Assembly (NCBI RefSeq): GCF_022761015.1
Contig: NZ_JAKWJQ010000002.1
Span: forward strand, 1-64,000
DNA from: Humibacter sp. RRB41
GTDB taxonomy: Bacteria > Actinomycetota > Actinomycetes > Actinomycetales > Microbacteriaceae
DNA: 64,000 nucleotides
Reading direction: 5' to 3'
Position numbers and translations under genes: made by a program. Numbering within the stretch: the first letter of the stretch is position 1; every line of letters begins with the position of its first letter. Under the pieces are notes generated by a model that was given only the letters and a program-made list of their open reading frames with translations, did no database searches and had not been told where the DNA came from. Positions 46,210-55,544 of the stretch are shown piece after piece.

Positions 46210-47151
46210 TCACGCTCCGTTCACCCGCGGTGCGACGAGCAGGCCGGAGGCGGCAAGCCGCGCACCGCCGATCACCGACGGGGTCGAATCGGAGTCGAGG
46301 GTCACCCGGATGCGACTCGGCCGGCCGAGCGACTCGCCTTGAACGATGATCAGCTCGTCACCGGCGAACCTCCCGGAGCGCCGCAACCACGCGCCGAGCG
46401 GTCCTGCCGCCGTGCCGGTCGCGATGTCTTCGTCCAGTCCCATCGCCGGATTGAAGAAACGGGTGTGCGCGGTCGGGTGTGCGACATCTGCATCGATCCA
46501 GGCGAGATAGGCACCCTCGGCACCGTGTGCGACGGTGAGACGCGCCAAGGCCGCGAGGTCGGGTTCCGCCAGGTCGAGCGTTTCCCGGTCCGCGACGAGC
46601 AGCATCACGTGTGCTGCGCCGGTGTCGACGACCTGCGGTGCGGGATCCGCGAGCACGGATGCCCCGCCGAGCCCCAGCACGCCCGCGAGCGCCCGAGGGT
46701 CGACGAGAGCACCGAAGGTCGGCGCGTCGTGCACCAGCCGGAGCTCACCGTCGTCCTCGACCAGCACCGGAAGGTCGCTGTCGCCGATGCGCTGCGTGAG
46801 TGCTGCCGAAGGATCCACCCGCCCGGTCTGCAGCAACCACCACCACGCGCCGAGCGAGTTGTGGCCGGCGCCGAAGACCTCGACTCCCGCGGCAGTGAAC
46901 GAGCGCAGCATACGGGTCGCGCGCCCGTCATCCGCCAGCACGAACGTGGTCTCCGCCTGATTGGTCTCGCGGGCGACGGCGCGGAACCAGGCGTCGGGCA
47001 CCTTCGCCGTCCACTCGCTCAGGTCGACGACCGCGAGGGGGTTGCCCTGCAGCGGTCGTTCCGCGAAGACATCGACGAGAACGAACGGCACCCACGACTC
47101 GTGCGGTCGCTCATCGACGAGTCGGATCGCTCTGGTGGGTGCGTGAGTCAT
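46210..47151 (-). CDS. PhzF family isomerase-like protein
   Basis: This 313-residue protein has the PhzF fold: VDVFAERPLQGNPLAVV near the start, the NQAETTFV segment with the conserved Glu, EVFGAGHNSLGAWW (where classical PhzF has GHPTLG) and the second-half NPAMGLDEDIATGTAAGPL. PhzF catalyses trans-2,3-dihydro-3-hydroxyanthranilate isomerisation, but most members are unassigned isomerases; no phenazine genes are nearby. Well-placed GAGGAG precedes the ATG. Confidence 0.88.
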   Translation of the reverse strand: MTHAPTRAIRLVDERPHESWVPFVLVDVFAERPLQGNPLAVVDLSEWTAKVPDAWFRAVARETNQAETTFVLADDGRATRMLRSFTAAGVEVFGAGHNSLGAWWWLLQTGRVDPSAALTQRIGDSDLPVLVEDDGELRLVHDAPTFGALVDPRALAGVLGLGGASVLADPAPQVVDTGAAHVMLLVADRETLDLAEPDLAALARLTVAHGAEGAYLAWIDADVAHPTAHTRFFNPAMGLDEDIATGTAAGPLGAWLRRSGRFAGDELIIVQGESLGRPSRIRVTLDSDSTPSVIGGARLAASGLLVAPRVNGA

Positions 47152-47348
47152 CGGAGCTCCTCAACTCGGGCGGCCTTCCGCGATGGGGCGGAAGACGGCG
47201 GCGGTAACGATGTCTTCGCTCATTGTCGTGCCGCGGGCCGTCGATCGAGACGGTGCAGACATCTGCCGACACGTGCGAACAGCCACGTCACCGCGATAGT
47301 CTCCGCCAGGCACGGGACCCGATCCGCGCAGCCCCTAGGAAGGTTCCC

Positions 47349-47921
47349 ATGATGTCGCTTGCCGAACTGTTCGTCACCCCGCTCGGCTGGGTTCTGCGTG
47401 GAAAGCACTCTGACCCGAGTCTCAGCGTGCAGTTCGCGCCACAACTAGCGGCCGACGGCGTGCTGAGCGTGTCGTCACCGTCGTTCGGTGACGGCGGGGC
47501 CATTCCCCGAAAGCACAGCGGCATCGGCAGGGGTCAGAACGTCTCGCCCGGATTCGAGTGGACCGGGGCGCCCGACGGCACGCGGCAACTGCTGCTCATC
47601 GTCGAAGATGTCGATGCCCCGCTGACGCGCCCGATCGTCCACACGATCGCGCTGCTCGAGCCCGATGAGACGGGCATCCGCGAGGGTGCGCTCACGCCCG
47701 GCAATCTGGCCGTGCACTACGTGCCTGCATTCCGCGGCTGGATCGCCTACCAGGGTCCACGTCCGCTGCCGGGGCACGGCCTGCATCACTACGGTTTTCA
47801 CCTCTACGCGCTCGACACGGAACTGGATGCCAACAGCATCGCCGACTTGGACCAATTGCTTCCGCTCGTGGCCGGCCATGTGCTGGCATCCGGTGTGCTG
47901 AACGGCACGCAGAAGAGCTGA
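47349..47921 (+). CDS. YbhB/YbcL-type phosphatidylethanolamine-binding protein
   Basis: This 190-residue protein has the PEBP pattern: VSPGFEWTGAPDGTRQLLLIVEDVDAP with the DxDAP box, IVHTIAL, then GPRPLPGHGLHHYGFHLYALD. The family binds anionic ligands; its role in bacteria is unclear. ATG at 47349 follows AGGAAGG by 5 bases. The 197-base gap to the divergent phzF-like gene has no other gene. Confidence 0.87.
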   Translation: MMSLAELFVTPLGWVLRGKHSDPSLSVQFAPQLAADGVLSVSSPSFGDGGAIPRKHSGIGRGQNVSPGFEWTGAPDGTRQLLLIVEDVDAPLTRPIVHTIALLEPDETGIREGALTPGNLAVHYVPAFRGWIAYQGPRPLPGHGLHHYGFHLYALDTELDANSIADLDQLLPLVAGHVLASGVLNGTQKS

Positions 47922-47943
47922 GTGCCGATCCCCGACGCCATCG

Positions 47944-48399
47944 TCATGCGTGGACGAGCGCGAGTGCGACGGCCGCGAGCACGAATGCCGCGAGGATGAT
48001 CGCTACCCGCAGGTAGTGCAGCACGTCCCACCTGCGCGACTGCTCGCGCCAGTCGTCTGGTGCGGTCTCGGGGGTCCACTTCGCGGAGCGAGAGGCGATC
48101 GGCACGAGCAGAGTGACCGACATGATCACGCTGATGGCGAGCAGGATGGCCGACGCGAGCGCTGGCGCAGCCGGCGCCCGACCCCAGGTGAGCCATGTCA
48201 ACACGCCCACCAGGATCAGCGACGCGAAGTACCAGAACGGCATCGTCGTGCCGAGTAGGCGAGCACCGTGGCTACGCACGGCGATGCTCGCTTCGACCGG
48301 GAGATCTGCCTGGATCGGGTTCAGAAAGAAGGCGACGCAGAATTCGACGCCGACCATCGTTCCCACGACAACGACGGCGATGACGGCAAGGAAGATCAC
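47944..48399 (-). CDS. DUF1772-type membrane protein
   Basis: This 151-residue protein has four likely membrane helices and the DUF1772 features VAFFLNPIQADLPVE and DDWREQSRRWDVLHYLRVAI. It starts with GTG at 48399 after GAGGAAC. It is divergent from a TetR gene and is presumably its target. It is similar in kind to 33112-33594. Confidence 0.82.
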   Translation of the reverse strand: MIFLAVIAVVVVGTMVGVEFCVAFFLNPIQADLPVEASIAVRSHGARLLGTTMPFWYFASLILVGVLTWLTWGRAPAAPALASAILLAISVIMSVTLLVPIASRSAKWTPETAPDDWREQSRRWDVLHYLRVAIILAAFVLAAVALALVHA

Positions 48400-48431
48400 G
48401 GTGTTCCTCTCAGTTGGTTGTTCCCCAGTTA

Positions 48432-48461
48432 GTTAGCGTTGCTAGATATAGCACTGCTAAC
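48432..48461. promoter_or_regulatory. Bipartite TetR operator
   Basis: Two nested inverted repeats share one centre: outer GTTAGC (48432-48437) with GCTAAC (48456-48461), and inner TGCTA (48440-48444) with TAGCA (48449-48453), with spacer GATA. In total 11 of 13 positions pair across each half. It lies 33 bases from the DUF1772 start and 85 bases from the TetR start. Binding by that TetR is inferred. Confidence 0.7.
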
Positions 48462-48545
48462 CTAAGGCAGTGGAGGGGATCACACAAGTGGCACCCTCGA
48501 AGATATGAACCGCAACGGCACGAACCGCAAACGAAGGGAGCAGAC

Positions 48546-49118
48546 GTGACGAAGCAGCCGAAGCCGCGCGCTCGGGGTGAGGAGAGGCGTCAGGCGATCG
48601 TCGATGCCGCGCGCACCAGGGCGGCGAACGGCGGTTGGTCGAGCGTGACGACCAGGGCGCTGTCCGACGACATCGGGTTCACTCAGCCGGTGCTGTACTC
48701 CCACTTCGCGGGCGGCAAGGCCGACATCGTGCTCGCCGTCGCTCTGGAGGGCTTCGTGCAGATGGCGAACGAGGTGGATGCCGCGGTCGGCGTGCTGAAG
48801 GGAGCACCGGCCGTGCGCGCGGCGGCGAAGGCATACCTGGAGTTCGCCCGACTCCAGCCGGCGGTGTACGAGGCGATGTTCTCGTTGCCGATCGGCGTCG
48901 AGTTCGGAACGGAGAGGACAGGACCCGAACAGCGTGCGGCCTTCGCGGCACTCCTCGCCGTGTTCGGAGACGGCGACGACGCGGTGGCCGACGCGGAGGT
49001 CGTGACAGAGGTGTTCTGGAGCACGCTTCACGGCGTGAGCACGCTCGACGCGGCAGGACGACTGCCCTACGACGCCAGGGAGGCACGGCTCGCCGTGATC
49101 GCCGAGCGATTCTCATGA
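48546..49118 (+). CDS. TetR/AcrR family transcriptional regulator
   Basis: This 190-residue protein has a TetR HTH (RRQAIVDAARTRAANGGWSSVTTRALSDDIGFTQPVLYSHF, about residues 15-55) and a TetR C-terminal domain of the WHG type by overall pattern. GTG at 48546 has GGAG five bases upstream; earlier in-frame starts would read through the operator. It is divergent from the DUF1772 gene. Confidence 0.88.
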   Translation: MTKQPKPRARGEERRQAIVDAARTRAANGGWSSVTTRALSDDIGFTQPVLYSHFAGGKADIVLAVALEGFVQMANEVDAAVGVLKGAPAVRAAAKAYLEFARLQPAVYEAMFSLPIGVEFGTERTGPEQRAAFAALLAVFGDGDDAVADAEVVTEVFWSTLHGVSTLDAAGRLPYDAREARLAVIAERFS

Positions 49119-49187
49119 CGCGAGTCGTCGTGTGAAAGCCGAGTTACAACTCTCCCGCTCGCGGGGACACCGTGCATATCGTGGAGC

Positions 49188-50642
49188 ATGACGCCTTCGC
49201 ACAGCGAGCAGAACCCTTTGCAGACGAGCCGGACCTCCTCGAGCACAGACGACGGCAGGGCCGCGCCGAAGATCGGCACGCTCGGCGAGCTGCGGGCATC
49301 CGGTCACGTGCAGAAGTCGGTGCGAGTCGAGGTGCGGGACAACCTGCTCGCCGCGTTGCGGGCGGGGGAGGACCCCTGGCCAGGCGTGCACGGATTCGAG
49401 AGCACGGTCATCCCGCAGTTGGAGCGAGCGCTGCTCGCGGGCCACGACATCGTGCTGCTGGGCGAGCGCGGCCAGGGCAAGACGAGAGTGCTGCGCACCA
49501 TCGGGGGACTGCTCGACGAGTGGACGCCGGTGATCGCGGGGTCGGAGCTGGGCGAGCATCCGTACGAGCCGATCACGCACGCCTCGCAGCGCAGGGCCGC
49601 TGAACTCGGCGACGAGCTCCCTGTCGAGTGGCGTCACCGCCGCGAGCGCTACGTGGAGAAGCTCGCGACCCCCGACACATCGGTCGCCGATCTGATCGGC
49701 GACGTCGACCCCATGAAGGTGGCCGAGGGACGCTCGCTCGGCGATCCAGAGACCATTCACTTCGGGCTCATCCCGCGCAGCCACCGCGGCATCGTGGCCA
49801 TCAACGAGCTGCCCGATCTCGCCGAACGCATTCAGGTGTCGATGCTCAACGTGATGGAGGAACGCGATATCCAGATTCGCGGCTACGTGCTGCGGTTGCC
49901 GCTGGACGTGATCGTCGTTGCCAGTGCGAACCCCGAGGACTACACGAACCGCGGCCGCATCATCACGCCGCTGAAGGACAGGTTCGGCGCCGAGATCCGT
50001 ACGCATTACCCGCGGCAGCTCGAGGCGGAGATCGCGGTCATCCGGCAGGAGGCGGAACTCGTGGCGGATGTTCCAGACCACCTGATCGAGATCCTCGCCC
50101 GGTTCACCCGCAATCTGCGAGAGTCGAGTTCGGTCGACCAGCGCAGCGGCGTCAGCGCACGCTTCGCCATCGCGGGAGCCGAGACCATCGCCGCGGCCGC
50201 ACTGCACCGCGCCACCTCGAGAGGCGAGGACGATCCGGTCGCCCGCACGGTCGACCTGGAGACGGCGGTCGAGGTGCTCGGCGGCAAGATCGAGTTCGAA
50301 ACGGGGGAGCAGGGCCGCGAATCGGAGGTGCTGACGCACCTGCTGCGCACGGCCGTCGCCGACACCGTGCGCGATCACCTGCGCGGTGTCGACTTCAGCG
50401 TGCTCGTGACGGCCATCGAAGACGGCGCCATGGTGGCGACCGGCGAGAACGTCACGGCCCGCGAGTTCCTCGAAGGACTTCCCGTGCTCGGCGAATCCCC
50501 GCTCTACGACGAGGTCATCGAGCGGCTGGGCGCCACAACGGACGGTGAGCGGGCGGCCGCCATCGAGCTCTCGCTCGAGGGCCTGTACCTGGCGCGCAAG
50601 ATCGGCAAGGACACCGACGGCAACGAGACGATCTATGGCTGA
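49188..50642 (+). CDS. MoxR/magnesium-chelatase-like AAA+ ATPase
   Basis: This 484-residue AAA+ protein has a Walker A motif GERGQGKT at residues 92-99. A Walker B-like IVAINELPDLAERIQ and the sensor-1 type VIVVASANPEDYTNRGR follow, with a C-terminal helical region. The type corresponds to the chelatase-I/MoxR clade and resembles the Mycobacterium tuberculosis Rv0958 type. It is not part of a cobalt or magnesium porphyrin set here. The stop overlaps the start of the VWA gene by 8 bases. Such pairs act as chaperones inserting metal or assembling complexes; the client is unknown. Confidence 0.87.
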   Translation: MTPSHSEQNPLQTSRTSSSTDDGRAAPKIGTLGELRASGHVQKSVRVEVRDNLLAALRAGEDPWPGVHGFESTVIPQLERALLAGHDIVLLGERGQGKTRVLRTIGGLLDEWTPVIAGSELGEHPYEPITHASQRRAAELGDELPVEWRHRRERYVEKLATPDTSVADLIGDVDPMKVAEGRSLGDPETIHFGLIPRSHRGIVAINELPDLAERIQVSMLNVMEERDIQIRGYVLRLPLDVIVVASANPEDYTNRGRIITPLKDRFGAEIRTHYPRQLEAEIAVIRQEAELVADVPDHLIEILARFTRNLRESSSVDQRSGVSARFAIAGAETIAAAALHRATSRGEDDPVARTVDLETAVEVLGGKIEFETGEQGRESEVLTHLLRTAVADTVRDHLRGVDFSVLVTAIEDGAMVATGENVTAREFLEGLPVLGESPLYDEVIERLGATTDGERAAAIELSLEGLYLARKIGKDTDGNETIYG

Positions 50643-52674
50643 GCATCCACGCGGTCCGGTCAGCCGATTTCACCGTTACCAGGGCGGCGATCCGCTCGCA
50701 CCCCCGATCGACCTTGCCGAGGCGCTGGACGCCATCGGCGAGGATGTGATGGCCGGCTACTCACCGGAGCGCGCACTGAACGAGTTCCTTCGCCGGGGCG
50801 GACGCGACCAGCTCGGCCTCGACGACCTGGCACGCCAGGTGCAGGGACGACGCCGCGACCTGCTTCGCAAGCACAATCTCGGCGGCACGTTGCACGACAT
50901 CCAGAAGCTCCTCGACCACGCCGTGCTCGAGGAGCGCAAGCAGCTCGCCCGCGACGTCGACATGGATGACACCGACCGCTCGTTCGCCGAGATGCGGTTG
51001 GAGAACTTGCCGAAGTCCACGTCCGCGGCTGTGAACGACCTCGCCGACTACGACTGGCGATCGTCGGGGGCTCGCGCTGACTACCAGAAGATCAAGGACA
51101 TGCTCGGGCAGGAACTGCTCGGCCAACGCTTCGAAGGCATGAAGCAGACGCTGCAGAACGTCTCGGACGAGGACCGTCAGGCCGTGAACGAGATGCTCTC
51201 CGACCTCAACGACCTGCTCGACAAGCATCGTCGTGGCGAGGACTCGCAGGAGGACTTCGACGAGTTCATGCAGAAGCACGGCGAGTACTTTCCGGAGCAG
51301 CCGCAGAACATCGACGAGCTGATCGACGCGCTCGCCGCGAGATCGGCAGCGGCACAGCGGATGCTCAACTCCATGACGGCCGAACAGCGCGAGGAGCTGA
51401 TGAACCTGTCGGCCCAGGCGTTCGGGTCGCCTCAGCTCATGCAGTCGCTGGCCGAACTCGACGGCAACCTGCAGGCGCTGCGCCCCGGCGAGGACTGGTC
51501 GGGCTCGGAACGCTTCGAAGGCGACGGCCCGCTCGGGCTGGCCGAGGGCGCTCAGGTGATGGCCGACCTCGCAGACCTCGACGAACTCGCGGACCAGCTG
51601 TCGCAGGCCTACGACGGAGCGCGGATCGACGACATCGACATCGACAAGCTCGCGAACCAGCTCGGCGATGAGGCTGCGGTGGATGCCCGCACGCTGCGCG
51701 ACCTCGAGAAGGCGTTGCGCGAGAACAACACGTTCCGCCGCGATTCGCAGGGCAACCTTCAGCTCACCCCGAAGGCGATGCGGCAACTGGGGCAGACCCT
51801 TCTGAAAGACATCGCCACGCGGATGTCGCGACGCGCGGGGGAGCGCGACGTGCGGCTCGCCGGGGCGGCGGGGGAGGCATCCGGTGCGACGAAGCCGTGG
51901 GAGTTCGGCAGCACGGAGCCGTGGGACATCCCGCGCAGCATCCTGAACGGCGTGCTGCGGCGCGCCTCGGGCGGAAACGGAAGGTCGATCGAGCTCGACG
52001 ACATCGAAGTAAGCGAGACCGAGTCGCGCACGCAGGCCGCTGTCGCACTGCTGGTCGACACGTCGTTCTCGATGGCGATGGACGGGCGCTGGGTGCCGAT
52101 GAAGCGCACGGCGCTCGCGCTGCACACGCTGATCCGCACGCGGTTCCGCGACGACCGGCTGCAGCTGATCGGATTCTCGAGGCACGCGCAGGTGATGGAC
52201 ATCGAGGAGCTCACCGGTCTCGACGCGATGTGGGACAAGGGCACCAACCTGCACCACGCGGTGCTGCTGGCGAACCGCTATTTCCGCAAGAATCCTGACG
52301 CCCAGCCCGTGCTGCTCGTGGTCACAGACGGTGAGCCGACCTCGCACCTCGAGGCCGACGGCAGCGTGCGCTTCGCCTACCCGCCGCATCCCGTGACCAT
52401 CGCGCACACCGTCGACGAGTTGGATGTCTCGCAGCGGCTCGGCGCGCAGATCACGATCTTCCGACTCGGCTCTGACCCCGGCCTCGCCCGCTTCGTCGAC
52501 GGCCTCGCCCGCAGGGTCGGCGGTCGCGTCGTCGCGCCGGAACTCGACGACCTCGGCGTCGCCGTCGTCGACAGCTACCTGGGATCGCGCGCACCCCGCT
52601 CCGGAGGCCAGACGAACGACGTCGACGGCTGGTTCGGTCGTGGTGGCTGGTTCGACGGCGAGCTCTACGGATAG
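50635..52674 (+). CDS. VWA domain protein, partner of the AAA+ ATPase
   Basis: This 679-residue protein has a long N-terminal helical, charged region (residues 1 to about 460) and a C-terminal von Willebrand A domain. The MIDAS metal site DxSxS is at 475-479 (DTSFS), with the later TDGEP loop. The N-terminal part has several acidic, glutamine-rich helices (LMQSLAELDGNLQ, LADLDELADQLSQ). The pairing with the MoxR-type ATPase is the standard MoxR-VWA arrangement (as Rv0958-Rv0959). The metal-binding VWA domain probably docks clients to the ATPase. Confidence 0.88.
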   Translation: MAEHPRGPVSRFHRYQGGDPLAPPIDLAEALDAIGEDVMAGYSPERALNEFLRRGGRDQLGLDDLARQVQGRRRDLLRKHNLGGTLHDIQKLLDHAVLEERKQLARDVDMDDTDRSFAEMRLENLPKSTSAAVNDLADYDWRSSGARADYQKIKDMLGQELLGQRFEGMKQTLQNVSDEDRQAVNEMLSDLNDLLDKHRRGEDSQEDFDEFMQKHGEYFPEQPQNIDELIDALAARSAAAQRMLNSMTAEQREELMNLSAQAFGSPQLMQSLAELDGNLQALRPGEDWSGSERFEGDGPLGLAEGAQVMADLADLDELADQLSQAYDGARIDDIDIDKLANQLGDEAAVDARTLRDLEKALRENNTFRRDSQGNLQLTPKAMRQLGQTLLKDIATRMSRRAGERDVRLAGAAGEASGATKPWEFGSTEPWDIPRSILNGVLRRASGGNGRSIELDDIEVSETESRTQAAVALLVDTSFSMAMDGRWVPMKRTALALHTLIRTRFRDDRLQLIGFSRHAQVMDIEELTGLDAMWDKGTNLHHAVLLANRYFRKNPDAQPVLLVVTDGEPTSHLEADGSVRFAYPPHPVTIAHTVDELDVSQRLGAQITIFRLGSDPGLARFVDGLARRVGGRVVAPELDDLGVAVVDSYLGSRAPRSGGQTNDVDGWFGRGGWFDGELYG

Positions 52675-52756
52675 CGCCCGCCGGTAGGCTGCGAGCGACT
52701 GGCACCGAATCACGCCACCGGCGCTCCGCGCGGTGGCCGAGCGCACTGGAGCACGC

Positions 52757-54475
52757 ATGTCGTACCGTTCTCGTTCCGCGACCGCCGGCACCGAAGCAGT
52801 GCGAGAAGCCAGGGACTTCCTGTTCGCGCACGGCACCGACTACGAGGGTGCCGTCGGAGGTTTCGCCTGGCCCCAGCTGGACGAGTTCAACTTTGCGCTC
52901 GAATGGTTCGACGTGGTGGCAGGAGAGCATCCCGATCGAGCCGCCGTGACGATCGTGGGCGCCGACCTGACCGCGCGGTCATGGAGTTATGCGGAGCTGT
53001 CGCGGCGCAGCGACCAGGTGGCGAACTGGCTGACCGGGTCGGGCATCCGTCGCGGCTCGCACGTGATCGTGATGCTGAACAACACGATCGAGCTGTGGGA
53101 GATCATGCTCGGCATCGCGAAAGTCGGCGCGGTGTCGGTGCCGACCTCGACGCTGCTGTCCGCATCCGACCTGGAGTTCCGGGTGGAGAAGAGCGAGGCG
53201 AGCGCGATCGTGACCCTCACCGGTCTTGCCGAACGTCTCGACGGTCTCGACCCGGCACTCCTCCGCATCGGAGTCGGCGGAGACGTTCCCGATGGGTGGG
53301 CGTCGATGGATGCCTCGCAGGACGCTTCCGACGAGTTCACGCCCGACGGACTCACCGCGGCGACCGACACGAGCCTGCTCTACTTCACGTCGGGCACGAC
53401 GAACCGCCCGAAGCTCGTCGAGCACACCAACGTGTCGTACCCGCTCGGACACCTCTCGACGATGTGGTGGCTGGGCGTGCGACCCGGCGACGTGCATCTG
53501 AACATCTCCTCACCGGGCTGGGCGAAGCACGCGTGGAGCAGCTTCTACTCACCGTTCCTCGCCCAGGCAACGGTGTTCGTCTACGACTACACACGGTTCG
53601 ACGCCGTCACTCTGATGGACGTGATGGAGACCAACAACGTCTCGACGTTCTGCGCCCCGCCAACGGTGTGGCGCATGCTCATCCAGGCCGACCTCACCGG
53701 GCTGGCCCACCCGCCGCGTGAGCTCGTCGGCGCGGGCGAGCCGCTCAATCCCGAGGTGATCCACCGGGTGCGGGACGCCTGGGGATCCACGATCCGCGAC
53801 GGCTTCGGCCAGACCGAGATGACCTGCTCCGTCGGCAATTCTCCCGGGCAGCGCGTGAAGGATGGCTCGATGGGCCGGCCGCTGCCCGGCTACCCGGTCG
53901 CGCTTCTCGACACGGTCACCGGAGAGATGTCTGACACCGAAGGCGAGGTCTGCCTCGACCTCTCGACGCCGATTCTCGGCCTCATGAAGGGCTACTACGG
54001 CGATCCGGAGGCCACCGAGCGGTCACGCCGCGGGGGATTCTGGCACACCGGTGACATCGCCTCGCGGGATCGCGACGGCTACCTCACGTACGTGGGGCGC
54101 GCGGACGACGTCTTCAAAGCATCCGACTACAAGATCTCGCCCTTCGAACTCGAATCGGTTCTGCTCGAGCACGACTACGTCATCGAGGCCGCCGTCGTGC
54201 CGAGCCCCGACCCGGTGAGACTCGCCGTGCCGAAGGCGTACGTCTGCATCACGGCCGAGGCCGCTGCCGACCCGGATGCCGCAGCCCGCGCCATCTTCGA
54301 GTTCGCGTTGGAACGGTTCTCCGCCCATCAGCGCGTTCGGATCATCGAGTTCGTGCCAGAGCTGCCGAAGACGATCTCGGGCAAGATCCGGCGCATCGAC
54401 CTGCGTGCCCGCGAGCGTGAGCGGGTCGACGCGGATGATGAGGCGGGGCAATTCCGCGAGCGGGACTACCGCTGA
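52757..54475 (+). CDS. Acyl-CoA ligase (medium-chain/acetyl-CoA synthetase-like)
   Basis: This 572-residue AMP-forming ligase has the P-loop-like YFTSGTTNRPK, where the usual G-x-P-K has Asn for Gly. DGFGQTEMT, WHTGDIASRDRDGYLTYVGRADDVFK and the C-terminal catalytic lysine in PKTISGKIRR are intact. It activates a carboxylate to its CoA thioester; the chain specificity cannot be told. ATG at 52757 has GGAG 5 bases upstream. It follows the VWA gene by 82 bases and may be in the same transcript. Confidence 0.9.
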   Translation: MSYRSRSATAGTEAVREARDFLFAHGTDYEGAVGGFAWPQLDEFNFALEWFDVVAGEHPDRAAVTIVGADLTARSWSYAELSRRSDQVANWLTGSGIRRGSHVIVMLNNTIELWEIMLGIAKVGAVSVPTSTLLSASDLEFRVEKSEASAIVTLTGLAERLDGLDPALLRIGVGGDVPDGWASMDASQDASDEFTPDGLTAATDTSLLYFTSGTTNRPKLVEHTNVSYPLGHLSTMWWLGVRPGDVHLNISSPGWAKHAWSSFYSPFLAQATVFVYDYTRFDAVTLMDVMETNNVSTFCAPPTVWRMLIQADLTGLAHPPRELVGAGEPLNPEVIHRVRDAWGSTIRDGFGQTEMTCSVGNSPGQRVKDGSMGRPLPGYPVALLDTVTGEMSDTEGEVCLDLSTPILGLMKGYYGDPEATERSRRGGFWHTGDIASRDRDGYLTYVGRADDVFKASDYKISPFELESVLLEHDYVIEAAVVPSPDPVRLAVPKAYVCITAEAAADPDAAARAIFEFALERFSAHQRVRIIEFVPELPKTISGKIRRIDLRARERERVDADDEAGQFRERDYR

Positions 54476-54545
54476 GCGCACAGATGCGGGCGAGACGAAT
54501 CGCAACATTCGCCCGAGCGCGCAACCGCGCCCATACGCTCGGATC

Positions 54546-55496
54546 ATGGTCGAGCCGCGCGTGTACGTGATCCACGAAAACCCGGAATGGTTCCCTCCAC
54601 TCAAGACGGCGTTCGACGCAGAAGGGGTGCCTGTTGAGGAGGTCCTCCTGGTCGACGGCGGCATCGATCTGGATGCGCCGCCACCGCCCGGCGTGTACTG
54701 GTCGCGGATGAGCGCATCGGCTGACACCAGGGGTCATGGGTACTCGAAGGAGTACACCCGAGCCGTTCTGTCCTGGCTCGAGTCGTGGGGTGCCACGGTC
54801 GTCGGCGGCAGTCGCGTGCTCGAGCTCGAGGTGAGCAAGGTCGCCCAGCACGCGCTGCTGCGATCCGGCGGTGTCGAGGTGCCACGCACGACGGCCGCGT
54901 TCGGTGTCGGACAGCTTCTGGCACGTGCACGTGAGTTCGAAGCCCCGTTCATCACGAAGCACAATCAGGGCGGAAAAGGTCTGGGCGTGCGACGGTTCGA
55001 TTCCCACGCCGAGCTGGAGGCCCACGCCGCGTCGCCGGACTTCGAAGAATCGGCCGACGGCATCTACCTGGTTCAGGAGTACTTGCGTGCACGCGAGCCC
55101 TTCATCACCCGAGCGGAGTTCGTGGGCGGCCGATTCGTGTACGCGGTGCGGGTCGACACGAGCGCAGGCAGCTTCGAACTGTGTCCAGCAGACGCGTGCG
55201 TCGTGCCGGATGCCGTGGGAGAGGTGAGTGCGTTCAGCCTGCGCCGCAAGATCGATGCGTCGCATCCGCTGATTCGCGAGCTGGAGGCGTTGCTCGCGCG
55301 CGCGGGCATCCTGATCGCCGGCGTCGAGTTCATCGAGACCGAAGACGGCCGCACCGTCGTCTACGACATCAACACCAACACCAACTACAACCCCGATGTC
55401 GAGGCGTCGTCGCCGGTCTCGGGGCCGAGGAGCATTGCGGCATTCCTGGGCGGCCTGCTCGAAGAGACGCGCAGCGAGGCGCTGCAGTCGGCGTGA
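54546..55496 (+). CDS. ATP-grasp ligase (RimK-like)
   Basis: This 316-residue protein has the ATP-grasp pattern: SKVAQHALLRSGGVEVPRT, the ATP loop ITKHNQGGKGLGVRRF, QEYLRA and the metal ligands in VEFIETEDGRTVVYDINTNTNYN. The family adds amino acids or peptides to carboxylates. No maturase or peptide partner is visible nearby. It converges with the sulfhydrylase gene across a small hairpin. Confidence 0.85.
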   Translation: MVEPRVYVIHENPEWFPPLKTAFDAEGVPVEEVLLVDGGIDLDAPPPPGVYWSRMSASADTRGHGYSKEYTRAVLSWLESWGATVVGGSRVLELEVSKVAQHALLRSGGVEVPRTTAAFGVGQLLARAREFEAPFITKHNQGGKGLGVRRFDSHAELEAHAASPDFEESADGIYLVQEYLRAREPFITRAEFVGGRFVYAVRVDTSAGSFELCPADACVVPDAVGEVSAFSLRRKIDASHPLIRELEALLARAGILIAGVEFIETEDGRTVVYDINTNTNYNPDVEASSPVSGPRSIAAFLGGLLEETRSEALQSA

Positions 55497-55508
55497 CCTC
55501 GGCCTGAA

Positions 55509-55544
55509 GCCTGAGGTGCGAAGCGGCTCTCGGCAGCCTCAGGC
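55509..55544. terminator. Hairpin between convergent genes
   Basis: GCCTGAGG (55509-55516) and CCTCAGGC (55537-55544) form an 8-bp stem with a 20-base loop that includes the sulfhydrylase stop codon. It lies between the convergent ATP-grasp and sulfhydrylase genes and could terminate either. Confidence 0.5.
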
